From Roseateles toxinivorans (lineage in GTDB: Bacteria > Pseudomonadota > Gammaproteobacteria > Burkholderiales > Burkholderiaceae_C), in NCBI RefSeq assembly GCF_004362525.1, contig NZ_SNXS01000008.1, forward strand, positions 82,916 to 146,915: a stretch of 64,000 nt of DNA, given 5' to 3'. Under the pieces are notes generated by a model. It did not search any database. It had not been told where the DNA came from and saw only the letters and a list, made by a program, of their open reading frames with translations. The translations under genes were made by a program, and so were the position numbers. Shown piece by piece: positions 9,145-17,032 of the stretch. Positions within the stretch are counted from its first letter, which is position 1, and each line of letters opens with the position of its first letter.

Positions 9145-10664
9145 AGATACGCGCGCAAATCGGCATGGTGCTGAACCTGGACAAGTGCATTGGCTGCCAC
9201 ACCTGTTCGGTCACCTGCAAGAACGTCTGGACCAGCCGGCCCGGCATGGAATACGCCTGGTTCAACAATGTCGAGACCAAGCCCGGCATCGGCTACCCAA
9301 AGGACTGGGAGAACCAGGACAAGTGGAACGGCGGCTGGATACGCAATGCCGACGGCTCGATCGAGCCCAAGCAGGGGGGCAAGTGGAAGCTGCTGATGCG
9401 CATCTTCGCCAACCCCAATCTGCCGCAGATCGACGACTACTACGAGCCCTTCACCTTCGACTACGACCATCTGCAGTCGGCCCCGGAAATGAAGGCCACG
9501 CCGACGGCTCGCCCGCGCAGCCTGATCACCGGCAAGCGCATGCAGAAGATCGAGTGGGGCCCGAACTGGGAGGAGATCCTGGGCGGCGAATTCGCCAAGC
9601 GCTCCAAGGACAAGAATTTCGACGACATCCAGAAGGACATCTACGGCCAGTTCGAGAACACCTTCATGATGTACCTGCCCAGGTTGTGCGAGCACTGCCT
9701 GAACCCCGCCTGCGTGGCGAGCTGCCCCTCGGGCTCGATCTACAAGCGTGAGGAAGACGGTATCGTGCTGATCGACCAGGACAAGTGCCGCGGCTGGCGC
9801 ATGTGCGTGTCGGGCTGCCCCTACAAGAAGATCTACTACAACTGGCAGAGCGGCAAGGCCGAGAAGTGCATCTTCTGCTACCCGCGCATCGAGGCCGGCC
9901 AGCCCACCGTCTGCTCCGAGACCTGCGTCGGCCGCATCCGCTATCTGGGCGTGATGCTGTACGACGCCGACGGCATACAGAAGGCGGCGAGCACCGAGCG
10001 CGACCGCGATCTGTACCAGGCCCAGTGCGACATCTTCCTCGACCCCAATGACCCGAAGGTGATCGCCCAGGCCCGTGCCGATGGCATCCCGGACAGCTGG
10101 CTGGAAGCGGCGAAGAAGAGCCCGGTCTGGAAGATGGCGATGGAGTGGAAGATCGCCCTGCCGCTGCACCCCGAGTACCGTACGCTGCCCATGGTCTGGT
10201 ATGTGCCGCCGCTGTCGCCGATCACCGCCGCCGCCAATGCCGGCCATATCGGCATCAATGGCGCTATTCCGGACGTCACCCAGCTGCGCATCCCGGTCCA
10301 GTACCTGGCCAACCTGCTCACCGCCGGCGACACCCAGCCAGTCGTGCGCGCGCTGGACCGCATGCTGGCCATGCGCGCCTACCAGCGCGGCAAGCATGTC
10401 GATGGCGTCGAGTACCCGGAGCTGCTGCGCCAGGTGGACATGAGCGCCGCGCAGGTGGAGGACATGTACCAGGTGATGGCCATCGCCAACTACGAGGACC
10501 GCTTCGTGATCCCGAGCAGCCACCGCGAGTACGCCGAGAACACCTTCGACATGCGGGGCGGCTGCGGCTTCACCTTCGGCAATGGCTGCTCCGATGGCGC
10601 CAGCGAGGCCTCGCTGTTCGGTGGCACCAAGAAGCGGACCATACCGATCAAGGCAAGCCTGTGA
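9141..10664 (+). CDS. narH: Respiratory nitrate reductase beta subunit (Fe-S)
   Basis: Electron-transfer subunit linking NarI haems to NarG, 507 aa. Four cysteine groups are visible: CIGCHTCSVTCKNVW, CEHCLNPACVASCPSG, CRGWRMCVSGCPYKKI, and CIFCYPRIEAG followed by CSETCVGRIRYLG. The Trp in CRGWRMC replaces a cluster Cys and is the known mark of the [3Fe-4S] centre in NarH, giving three [4Fe-4S] and one [3Fe-4S]. The ATG at 9141 overlaps the narG stop by four bases and gives the standard start MKIRAQIGMVLNLDKC; the open frame extends upstream to 9102 but only inside narG. Confidence 0.98.
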   Translation: MKIRAQIGMVLNLDKCIGCHTCSVTCKNVWTSRPGMEYAWFNNVETKPGIGYPKDWENQDKWNGGWIRNADGSIEPKQGGKWKLLMRIFANPNLPQIDDYYEPFTFDYDHLQSAPEMKATPTARPRSLITGKRMQKIEWGPNWEEILGGEFAKRSKDKNFDDIQKDIYGQFENTFMMYLPRLCEHCLNPACVASCPSGSIYKREEDGIVLIDQDKCRGWRMCVSGCPYKKIYYNWQSGKAEKCIFCYPRIEAGQPTVCSETCVGRIRYLGVMLYDADGIQKAASTERDRDLYQAQCDIFLDPNDPKVIAQARADGIPDSWLEAAKKSPVWKMAMEWKIALPLHPEYRTLPMVWYVPPLSPITAAANAGHIGINGAIPDVTQLRIPVQYLANLLTAGDTQPVVRALDRMLAMRAYQRGKHVDGVEYPELLRQVDMSAAQVEDMYQVMAIANYEDRFVIPSSHREYAENTFDMRGGCGFTFGNGCSDGASEASLFGGTKKRTIPIKASL

Positions 10665-10674
10665 GGAGCCCCCG

Positions 10675-11358
10675 ATGAAAAACATATCACTGACCCTGCG
10701 CGCCCTCGGCGCCCTGCTGAGCTACCCCAACGGCGCGCTGCGTGCCGCCCTGCCCGAGCTGGGCGATGCGCTGCACCATGACTGCGGCCTGGGCAGGAAG
10801 CGCCTGGCCGAGCTGGACGCGCTGCTGCAGCAGCTCGGCGCGATGGACCCGTACGCCGTCGAGGCCCGCTTCGTCGAGACCTTCGACAGCGGCCGCAACA
10901 CCTCGCTGCATCTGTTCGAGCATGTGCATGGCGACTCGCGCGACCGCGGCCAGGCCCTGGTCGATCTGGGCCAGACGTATGCCAGCGCCGGCCTGCAGCT
11001 GGGCGGCACCGAGCTGCCCGACCATCTGACCGTGGTGCTGGAGTTCGCCTCCACCCAGCCGCCCGAGACGGCTCGCGAATTTCTCGGCGAGATCGCCCAC
11101 ATCCTGACCGCCATCTTCAGCGCGCTGCTGGAGCGCCAGAGCCCCTATGCCAGCGTGATCGCCGCGGTGCTGGAGCTGGCCGGCCAGAAGGTGGCGGCCG
11201 TGCCGGTGGCGGCCGAACCCGAGGTGGACGAGGCCTGGGCGGAGCCCATGGCCTTCGACGGCTGCAGCACCCAGGGCCAGGCAAGACCCGGCACCCCGCA
11301 GCCGATACACATCGTCCGCAAATCCCCCGCCACCACGGCCCAAGGAGTCGCACCATGA
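10675..11358 (+). CDS. narJ: Nitrate reductase assembly chaperone
   Basis: Dedicated cytoplasmic chaperone that binds apo-NarG and gates Mo-cofactor insertion and docking on NarI; not part of the final enzyme. 227 aa, all-helical TorD/NarJ family. The conserved family core is visible: an early LGALLSYP, then DPYAVEARFVETFD, and SLHLFEHVHGDSRDRG, followed by LPDHLTVVLEF. Start ATG 10675 follows a GAGGAG-like site 10 bases after the narH stop. The 3' end overlaps narI by ATGA. The C-terminal 50 residues are variable, as is usual in the family. Confidence 0.96.
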   Translation: MKNISLTLRALGALLSYPNGALRAALPELGDALHHDCGLGRKRLAELDALLQQLGAMDPYAVEARFVETFDSGRNTSLHLFEHVHGDSRDRGQALVDLGQTYASAGLQLGGTELPDHLTVVLEFASTQPPETAREFLGEIAHILTAIFSALLERQSPYASVIAAVLELAGQKVAAVPVAAEPEVDEAWAEPMAFDGCSTQGQARPGTPQPIHIVRKSPATTAQGVAP

Positions 11359-12065
11359 GCTGGCTCGACACATTTCTGTTCGGCTACTACCCCTATATCT
11401 GCCTGGCGGTGTTCCTGCTCGGCAGCCTGATACGGTTCGACCGCGACCAGTACACCTGGAAGAGCGACTCCTCGCAGCTGCTGCGCACCGGCAGTCTGCG
11501 CTGGGGCAGCAATCTGTTTCACATCGGCGTGCTGTTCCTGTTCTTCGGCCATTCGGTGGGCATGCTGACGCCGCACTTCCTCTACGAGCCCTTCATCAGC
11601 GCCGGCAACAAGCAGCTGATGGCCATGGTCTCGGGCGGCCTGTTCGGCCTGCTGGGCTTCATCGGCGTGAGCCTGCTCTTGCATCGGCGCCTGTCTGACG
11701 ATCGCATCCGCGCCACCTCCAAGCCCAGCGACATCCTGCTGCTGGTGCTGCTGTGGCTGCAGTTCGCGCTGGGACTGGCGACGATACCGCTGTCGGCCCA
11801 GCACCTGGACGGCGGGATGATGATGCGCCTGGCCGAATGGGCGCAGCGCATCGTCACCTTCCGCGCCGGTGGCGTCGAGTTGCTGGCCGGTGCCGGCTGG
11901 GTGTTCAAGACCCATATGGTGCTGGGCATGTCGATCTTCCTGATCTTCCCCTTCACCCGGCTGGTCCATGTCTGGAGTGGCTTCGGCACGCTCGTCTATG
12001 CGCTGCGTCCCTACCAGATGGTGCGCAGCCGCAAGCTCAACCTCCCTGACTACAAGGGCCGCTGA
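11355..12065 (+). CDS. narI: Respiratory nitrate reductase gamma subunit (cytochrome b)
   Basis: Membrane di-haem b subunit that oxidises quinol and anchors NarGH, 236 aa with five hydrophobic segments. The four haem-ligand histidines sit at residues 56, 66, 187 and 205 (LFHIGVLFLFFGHSVG and KTHMVLG...LVHVWS), the same positions as in the E. coli protein. The C-terminus NLPDYKGR is typical of proteobacterial NarI. It overlaps narJ by four bases, and its TGA shares one base with the next ATG (TGATG at 12063-12067), which points to coupled translation of the following isomerase. Confidence 0.97.
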   Translation: MSWLDTFLFGYYPYICLAVFLLGSLIRFDRDQYTWKSDSSQLLRTGSLRWGSNLFHIGVLFLFFGHSVGMLTPHFLYEPFISAGNKQLMAMVSGGLFGLLGFIGVSLLLHRRLSDDRIRATSKPSDILLLVLLWLQFALGLATIPLSAQHLDGGMMMRLAEWAQRIVTFRAGGVELLAGAGWVFKTHMVLGMSIFLIFPFTRLVHVWSGFGTLVYALRPYQMVRSRKLNLPDYKGR

Positions 12066-12802
12066 TGAACACCACCTTTGCGATCCCGACCGTCAACGGC
12101 GTGCCGCTCCACGGAGACGAGGAGCAGCTTGACGAGACCGCGCTGCGCCAGCGTGCCTGCACCGAGCTGCTGCGCCAGGCGGCCGTCGCGGCCGGCTTCG
12201 ACAGCGCCAAGGCCGGCGACGCGATCGAGCAGTTGCTGGAACGCGAACTGAAGATCCCCGAGCCCTCGCCCGAGGCCTGCCGCCGCCACTTCGAGGCCCA
12301 TCCGGCCCGCTACGGCCGTGGCGAGCGGCTGCAGCTGCGCCATCTGCTGTTTGCCGTCACCCCCGGCGTCGATGTGCAGGCGCTGCGCCAGCGCGCCGAG
12401 GCCAAGCTCTACGAACTGCGCTGCGCAGACCCGGACGGCGACGTCTTCGGCGAGGCCGCGCGCCAATGGTCCAACTGCCCCAGCGGCGAGCAGGGCGGTG
12501 ATCTGGGCTGGGTCGGCAAGGACGAGTGCGCGACCGAGTTCGCCCGAGAGGTGTTCGGCCAGGACACGGTGGGCGTGCTGCCGCGCCTGGTGCACAGCCG
12601 CTTCGGCCTGCACATCGTCGAGGTGCGGGCCCGTGATGTCGGCACCCAGCCGGCCTTCGAGGAGGTGCACCAGGCGGTGGCCCTGGTGCTGCGCCAGCAG
12701 GCCTGGGTCAATGCGCTGCGCCAATACCTGCAGGTGCTGGCCGGTGCGGCCGAGCTGCAGGGCGTGAGCCTGGACGCCGCCGAGACTCCGCTGGTGCAGT
12801 GA
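12065..12802 (+). CDS. Cytoplasmic parvulin-type peptidyl-prolyl isomerase of the nar cluster
   Basis: 245 aa PpiC/NifM-like protein. A helical N-terminal region (about 1-95) precedes a parvulin domain (about 100-205) with the typical LQLRHLLFAV, GGDLGWVGKDE and LVHSRFGLHIVEV segments. No signal peptide or lipobox is visible, so it should stay in the cytoplasm, unlike SurA/PrsA. By analogy to NifM, which helps nitrogenase Fe protein mature, it could assist folding of the NarGHI complex; that role is inference. Start ATG overlaps the narI stop by one base, and its own stop overlaps the next gene in another TGATG. Similar genes after narI are common in betaproteobacteria. Confidence 0.88.
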   Translation: MNTTFAIPTVNGVPLHGDEEQLDETALRQRACTELLRQAAVAAGFDSAKAGDAIEQLLERELKIPEPSPEACRRHFEAHPARYGRGERLQLRHLLFAVTPGVDVQALRQRAEAKLYELRCADPDGDVFGEAARQWSNCPSGEQGGDLGWVGKDECATEFAREVFGQDTVGVLPRLVHSRFGLHIVEVRARDVGTQPAFEEVHQAVALVLRQQAWVNALRQYLQVLAGAAELQGVSLDAAETPLVQ

Positions 12803-13518
12803 TGCCGGACGCCCTGCTAGCCCGGCTGCGCCGCTTCCACAGCGACGCCTTCCCGCAGTACAGGGCCCAGTTCAAGGAGCTCGTCGATGGTGGCCAGCAC
12901 CCGACCAGCCTGTTCATCGGCTGCTCGGACTCGCGCCTGGTGCCCTATCTGCTGACCGGCGCCGGCCCGGGCGAGCTGTTCATGGTGCGCAATGTCGGCG
13001 CTCTCGTCCCGCCCTGCTGCGGCACGCTGACGCCGCGCCTGCCCGACACCTTGGGCAAGCGGGCGCAGGAACAGCCACCCGAACCCGAGAAGCGCTGGGT
13101 CGGCGGCCTGCACGGCACGGCCGCGGCGATCGAGTTCGCGGTGCTGAATCTGAAGGTGCGCCACATCATCGTCTGCGGCCACAGCCATTGCGGCGCCATC
13201 GCCGCGCTGTATGGCGAGGTCTCGCCCGAGGCCGTCAACCTCGGCGCCTGGCTGGACCTGGCCCGCGAGGCCGCACTGCCGGTGCTGCCCAGCCCCGAGG
13301 CCCTGCGCCGCACCGAGCAGCGCTCGGTGGTGCTGCAGCTGGAGCGCCTGCTGGACTATCCGATGGTGCGCCGCCGCGTCGAGCGCGGCGAGCTGTCACT
13401 GCATGGCTGGCACTATGTGATCGAGGACGGCGAGGTCCATGTCTTCGACCTGAAGTCAGGCCGCTTCATTCCGGCCACCGAGCCCGATGAAGCCTCGCCT
13501 CCCGACTGCAACCAATGA
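12802..13518 (+). CDS. Beta-class carbonic anhydrase in the nar operon
   Basis: Zinc enzyme interconverting CO2 and bicarbonate, 238 aa. Active-site motifs are complete: Cys and the Asp/Arg dyad in GCSDSRL, and the other zinc ligands His and Cys in CGHSHCGAI. FMVRNVGALVPP and GTAAAIEFAVLNL are also standard. About 25 extra residues (TLTPRLPDTLGKRAQEQPPE region) separate these two blocks, longer than in E. coli Can. The ATG at 12802 shares a base with the upstream TGA (TGATG), favoured over GTG 12799. No cyanase gene is near, so a CynT role is unlikely. Why it is coupled to nitrate reductase is unknown; pH or bicarbonate supply are guesses. Confidence 0.93.
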   Translation: MPDALLARLRRFHSDAFPQYRAQFKELVDGGQHPTSLFIGCSDSRLVPYLLTGAGPGELFMVRNVGALVPPCCGTLTPRLPDTLGKRAQEQPPEPEKRWVGGLHGTAAAIEFAVLNLKVRHIIVCGHSHCGAIAALYGEVSPEAVNLGAWLDLAREAALPVLPSPEALRRTEQRSVVLQLERLLDYPMVRRRVERGELSLHGWHYVIEDGEVHVFDLKSGRFIPATEPDEASPPDCNQ

Positions 13519-13623
13519 AACAGGGCGGCCCCCGCGTTGGAACGGCGCTGAAGCGGGACGCACCGAACATGGCCTGGCGCCTGGCAATCCCGTCGGCGCA
13601 CAGCCAACACATCGGATCGCCCC

Positions 13624-13842
13624 ATGCGCCACGACCATGCCTCCATCACCCTGCTGGGTGTCAGCCTCGCCAGCGCCTTCGTGCTGGGCGTCGCCTTCAG
13701 CAGCCAGGCCTCCCAGCCCGCGGCGGAGCCGACGCCGGTCACCCCGCTGGTCAGCGACAGCCCGCCCCGCTACGGCGAACCTCAGGCCCCGCTGGACACC
13801 ACGGTGATCACCCCGCGCGAAAGTGCAGGCGCCTCGGACTGA
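13624..13842 (+). CDS. Small hypothetical protein with N-terminal membrane/signal segment
   Basis: 72 aa. A short charged start (MRHDHAS) is followed by a hydrophobic stretch (ITLLGVSLASAFVLGVAF) and a Pro-rich polar tail with repeated PxxP-like spacing. This looks like a secreted or membrane-anchored small protein. I do not recognise a family. No convincing ribosome binding site precedes the ATG. It lies between the carbonic anhydrase and the flavoprotein on the same strand; another frame through the same bases (13515-13940) looks like a shadow. The gene may not be real. Confidence 0.4.
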   Translation: MRHDHASITLLGVSLASAFVLGVAFSSQASQPAAEPTPVTPLVSDSPPRYGEPQAPLDTTVITPRESAGASD

Positions 13843-13936
13843 GGCGCTTGGGCGGCATTTCCAGCCGCCTTGATATGGGTCATGCCGGTGCGGCGCGGTC
13901 TTGCCTACAGTTGCCCGCAAAGACTGGAGAGCCTGC

Positions 13937-15142
13937 GTGATCCCAAATGACCTGAAACAAATGCTGGAGCGCAGCGGCCTGAATGCGCTGCGCCTGGCCG
14001 GCCGCAACCTGCTGCCCATCGTGCAGGGCGGCATGGGCATTGGCGTGTCGGCCCACAGCCTGGCAGGCCATGTGGCCGCACTGGGCGGTACCGGCACGCT
14101 GAGCTCGGTGGACCTGCGCCGCCACCACCCCGATCTGATGGAGGCCACGCGCAGCCTGGGCGTGGGCCCGGAGGCCAAGGACCGCATCAATGCAGCCAAT
14201 CTGGAGGCCTTGGAGCGCGAGGTCAAGGCCGCCCGCCAGATCGCTGGCGGCCACGGCCTGCTGGCAATGAATGTGATGCGCGCGGTCAGCGATTACGCCG
14301 CCTATGTGAAGCGCTCGCTGGAGGCCGGCATCGACGCCATCGTCGTCGGCGCCGGCCTGCCGCTGGACCTGCCCGAGCTGGCCAGCGACCATCCGCAGGT
14401 CGCCCTGATCCCCATCCTGTCCGACTCTCGCGGCGTGCAGCTGGTGGTGCGCAAATGGGAACGCAAGAAGCGCATGCCCGATGCCATCGTGCTTGAGCAC
14501 CCGGGCCTGGCCGGTGGCCACCTCGGCGCGGCCCGCATCGAGGATCTGCATGACCCGCGCTTCGATTTCGAGCGCTCGGTGCCCGAGACGCTGGCGGTGC
14601 TGCGCGCCGCCGGCATCGAGTCGCAGACACCGGTGATCGCCGCCGGTGGCATACGCACCTTGGCCGACATCCGCCGCCTGCAGGATCTGGGCGCTGCCGG
14701 CGTGCAGCTGGGCACACCCTTTGCCGTGACCACCGAGGGCGATGCCCATCCCGAATTCAAGCGGGTGCTGGCCGAGGCCCGTGACGAAGACATGGTCGAG
14801 TTCACCAGCGTCGCCGGCCTGCCCGCCCGCGCCGTCGGCACGCCCTGGCTGCGCGCCTATCTGAAGGCCGAGCCCCGGCTGCAGGCCGTGGCCCAGGTCA
14901 AGGCCCGCTGCACCAAGGCCTTCGACTGCCTGGCCCAGTGCGGCCTGCGCGATGGCAAGGCCGGCTGGGGCCAGTTCTGCATCGACCAGCAACTCGCCTC
15001 GGCGCTGCACGGCGACCTGAAGAGCGGCCTGTTCTTCAGCGGTCGCGGCGCCCTGCCCTTCGGCAGCCAGATACGCAGCGTGCGCGAATTGCTGGTGCGC
15101 TTGATGGGCGGCGATTCAGCCGCTACGCTGGCAGCGGCCTGA
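13937..15142 (+). CDS. Nitronate monooxygenase-like FMN protein
   Basis: 401 aa TIM-barrel flavoprotein of the nitronate monooxygenase / 2-nitropropane dioxygenase family. The N-terminal VQGGMGIGVSAHSLAG, the central HPGLAGGHLGAAR and the phosphate-binding AAGGIRTLADIRRL / GAAGVQLGTPFA segments identify FMN binding. A C-terminal extension has clustered cysteines (CTKAFDCLAQCGLRD), which is not part of the minimal fold. GTG 13937 is taken as start because a CTGGAG site lies 8 bases upstream and residues before it are unlike the family. Position after nar genes suggests a link to nitro compounds or redox stress, but enoyl-ACP reductase FabK-like activity cannot be excluded from sequence alone. 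Confidence 0.85.
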   Translation: MIPNDLKQMLERSGLNALRLAGRNLLPIVQGGMGIGVSAHSLAGHVAALGGTGTLSSVDLRRHHPDLMEATRSLGVGPEAKDRINAANLEALEREVKAARQIAGGHGLLAMNVMRAVSDYAAYVKRSLEAGIDAIVVGAGLPLDLPELASDHPQVALIPILSDSRGVQLVVRKWERKKRMPDAIVLEHPGLAGGHLGAARIEDLHDPRFDFERSVPETLAVLRAAGIESQTPVIAAGGIRTLADIRRLQDLGAAGVQLGTPFAVTTEGDAHPEFKRVLAEARDEDMVEFTSVAGLPARAVGTPWLRAYLKAEPRLQAVAQVKARCTKAFDCLAQCGLRDGKAGWGQFCIDQQLASALHGDLKSGLFFSGRGALPFGSQIRSVRELLVRLMGGDSAATLAAA

Positions 15143-15165
15143 CCCCATTCACCAAGGACCCTGCC

Positions 15166-15573
15166 ATGAGCCAGAGCACGATGTTTGACCAGCTGCTGCA
15201 AGCCGCCGCCGCGCAGCCCGAGCCGCAGCGACTGCTGTTCGTGTTCACCGCTGCAGAATTGCCCGACGATGCCACGCCGGCCCAGCGCGAACGCTTCGCC
15301 GCCGGCAGCGGCGGGGCGCTGGAGCCGCTGATGTGCGTGGACAAGGGCCTGGACGAGCTGAGCAGCTTCGAAGCCCTGGCCGCCGAGGCGCGCCGCGCCG
15401 GCCCGCCCTGGCAGGTGATGTTTGCCGCCGGCCTGCCCGGCAGCCGCGGCGAGCCCCCCAGCGCGGAGCAGGTCGAGCAGGCGCTGCAGACGCTGCTGGA
15501 GCGCGTGCGCAGCGGCCATCTGAGCGGCCTGCTCGCACTCGACGCCAGCGGCGCACCGCTGCAGTTCGCATAG
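15166..15573 (+). CDS. Conserved small protein of unknown function
   Basis: 135 aa, acidic, without membrane segments. It starts MSQSTMFDQLLQAAAAQPEP and contains LLFVFTAAELPDDATPAQRERF and LEPLMCVDKGLDELSSFEAL. Relatives in Burkholderiales nitrate or denitrification loci are, as I recall, sometimes auto-named ribonucleotide reductase subunit alpha, but nothing in this short sequence resembles an RNR catalytic or cone domain. ATG 15166 follows AAGGA by 7 bases; it starts 23 bases after the flavoprotein gene and is followed by the hemerythrin gene at 37 bases, so all three are probably cotranscribed. Confidence 0.75.
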   Translation: MSQSTMFDQLLQAAAAQPEPQRLLFVFTAAELPDDATPAQRERFAAGSGGALEPLMCVDKGLDELSSFEALAAEARRAGPPWQVMFAAGLPGSRGEPPSAEQVEQALQTLLERVRSGHLSGLLALDASGAPLQFA

Positions 15574-15610
15574 CGAACACTCATCCAAACGAGATTCCTG
15601 GGAGTCCAGC

Positions 15611-16192
15611 ATGAAACACAGCTCTTTGCGCATCATCCGCGACGAACACCAGGCCCTTGCCGCCATGCTGCGCTCCATCCTGCTGTTGCTGGAACAGCAC
15701 CGCCGCCAGGGCTCGATGCCGGACTTCGCCGCGCTGCGCGCGATGCTGTTCTATGTGGACGAATTCCCCGAGAAGCAGCACCACCGCAAGGAAACCGAGC
15801 TGCTGTTCCCGAAACTGCGCGCACGCACGCCGCTGTCACGCGAGGTCCTTGATGAGCTGGACCACGACCACGCCTGCGGCGAGCGCAATATCCGCAATCT
15901 GCAGCATGCGTTGCTGGCCTTCGAGATGATGGGCGAAGCCAGGCGCGCCGCCTTCGAGCAGGCGGCCGAACGCTATGTGGCCTTCTACCTGAGCCATATG
16001 AGCAAGGAGGAGCAGGAGATACTGCCGCTGGCCGAGAAGGTGCTGACCGAGCAGGACTGGGCCGAGCTGGACGAGGCCTTCGCCGCCAACCGCGACCCAC
16101 TCACCGGTCATCAGCCCGAGGCCGAGTACCGGGCCCTGTTCACCCGCATCGTCAACGCCGTGCCGGCGCCAATAGGCCTGAAATCGGACTGA
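15611..16192 (+). CDS. Hemerythrin-domain protein
   Basis: 193 aa four-helix protein with a candidate di-iron site. Visible ligands are His13 (RDEHQAL), the His57/58 and Glu61 group (KQHHRKETELLFP), the His85/His87 group (LDHDHACGE), and His129 with Glu133/134 (SHMSKEEQEILP). The pattern is closer to the YtfE/hemerythrin HHE type than to oxygen-carrying invertebrate hemerythrin. Such proteins bind O2 or NO or help repair iron centres; next to a nitrate reductase cluster, an NO-related role is plausible but inferred. The GGGAGTCC before ATG 15611 is a fair ribosome binding site. Confidence 0.88.
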   Translation: MKHSSLRIIRDEHQALAAMLRSILLLLEQHRRQGSMPDFAALRAMLFYVDEFPEKQHHRKETELLFPKLRARTPLSREVLDELDHDHACGERNIRNLQHALLAFEMMGEARRAAFEQAAERYVAFYLSHMSKEEQEILPLAEKVLTEQDWAELDEAFAANRDPLTGHQPEAEYRALFTRIVNAVPAPIGLKSD

Positions 16193-16297
16193 AATCGGGC
16201 TGAAGGCAGGTCACCTGCGCAGTCCTTGATGCTGGCGGAGGCAGCCAAAGCTGCTACCCTTCGGTGCCCGTCCATTGGGATTTGCACCGACGACCGC

Positions 16298-17032
16298 ATG
16301 AGTTCTGCCCCGCACATCGCCATCGTCGACGACGAGGTCGACATCACCACCCTGCTGGCCAATTACCTGCAAGGCCATGGCTACCGCATCACGCCGCTGC
16401 ATTCCGGCCGTGCGTTGATGGAGCTGATGCCCACCGACGCCCCGGCCCTGGTGCTGCTGGACCTGGGCCTGCCCGGCGAGGATGGCTTCACCATTGCCCG
16501 CCAGCTGCGCGAGCATTGGCGCTGTGGCCTGGTCATCGTCACCGGCCGCGGCGACGCGGTCGACAAGGTGGTCGGCCTGGAGGTCGGCGCCGACGACTAT
16601 GTGACCAAGCCCTTCGATCTGCGCGAGCTGCTGGCCCGCATCAAGGCGGTGCTGCGCCGCATCGCCCCGGCCGAGGCTTCGGCGCCCGCCTCCGCCCCGG
16701 CCCCCGGCACGCGCAACCGTCTGCTGTTCGCCGGCTGGCAGCTCGACCCGAGCGCGCGCCAGTTGCTGGACGCCCAGGGGCAGGAGGTGGCACTGACCAG
16801 CGGCGAGTTCGACCTGCTGTGCGCCTTTGCCCAGCACCCGGGCCGTGTGCTGTCGCGCGACTTCCTGCTCGAGCACACGCGGGGCCGCGAGGCCGCGCCG
16901 TTCGACCGCACGATAGACGTGCAGGTTGGCCGCCTGCGCAAGAAGCTGGAACCCGACGCCGAGCATCCGCAGCTGATCAAGTCGGTGCGGGCCGCGGGCT
17001 ACATCCTGGTGCCGCCGGTCACCCAGGGCTGA
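16298..17032 (+). CDS. OmpR-family response regulator
   Basis: 244 aa two-component regulator. The receiver domain (about 7-115) has the acidic pair in IVDDE, phospho-acceptor Asp55 (LVLLDLGLPGEDG), a Thr/Gly switch region (VTGRG) and Lys104 (VTKPFDLREL). A Pro/Ala linker (AEASAPASAPAPG) leads to the winged-helix DNA-binding domain (about 145-240), with RTIDVQVGRLRKKLE as the recognition helix region and SVRAAGYIL at the end. ATG 16298 is chosen over an upstream in-frame ATG at 16226 because MSSAPHIAIVDDE is the normal start. The stop shares a base with the kinase start, so the two form a pair. The target genes are unknown. Confidence 0.92.
   Translation: MSSAPHIAIVDDEVDITTLLANYLQGHGYRITPLHSGRALMELMPTDAPALVLLDLGLPGEDGFTIARQLREHWRCGLVIVTGRGDAVDKVVGLEVGADDYVTKPFDLRELLARIKAVLRRIAPAEASAPASAPAPGTRNRLLFAGWQLDPSARQLLDAQGQEVALTSGEFDLLCAFAQHPGRVLSRDFLLEHTRGREAAPFDRTIDVQVGRLRKKLEPDAEHPQLIKSVRAAGYILVPPVTQG

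Noticed and set aside
12802..13518. Carbonic anhydrase as CynT of a cyanate operon
   Set aside because: No cyanase or cyanate transporter gene is nearby; it is coupled to nar genes instead.
15166..15573. Labelling the 135-aa protein as ribonucleotide reductase subunit
   Set aside because: No catalytic cysteines, ATP cone or barrel is visible; the label would come from automated naming.
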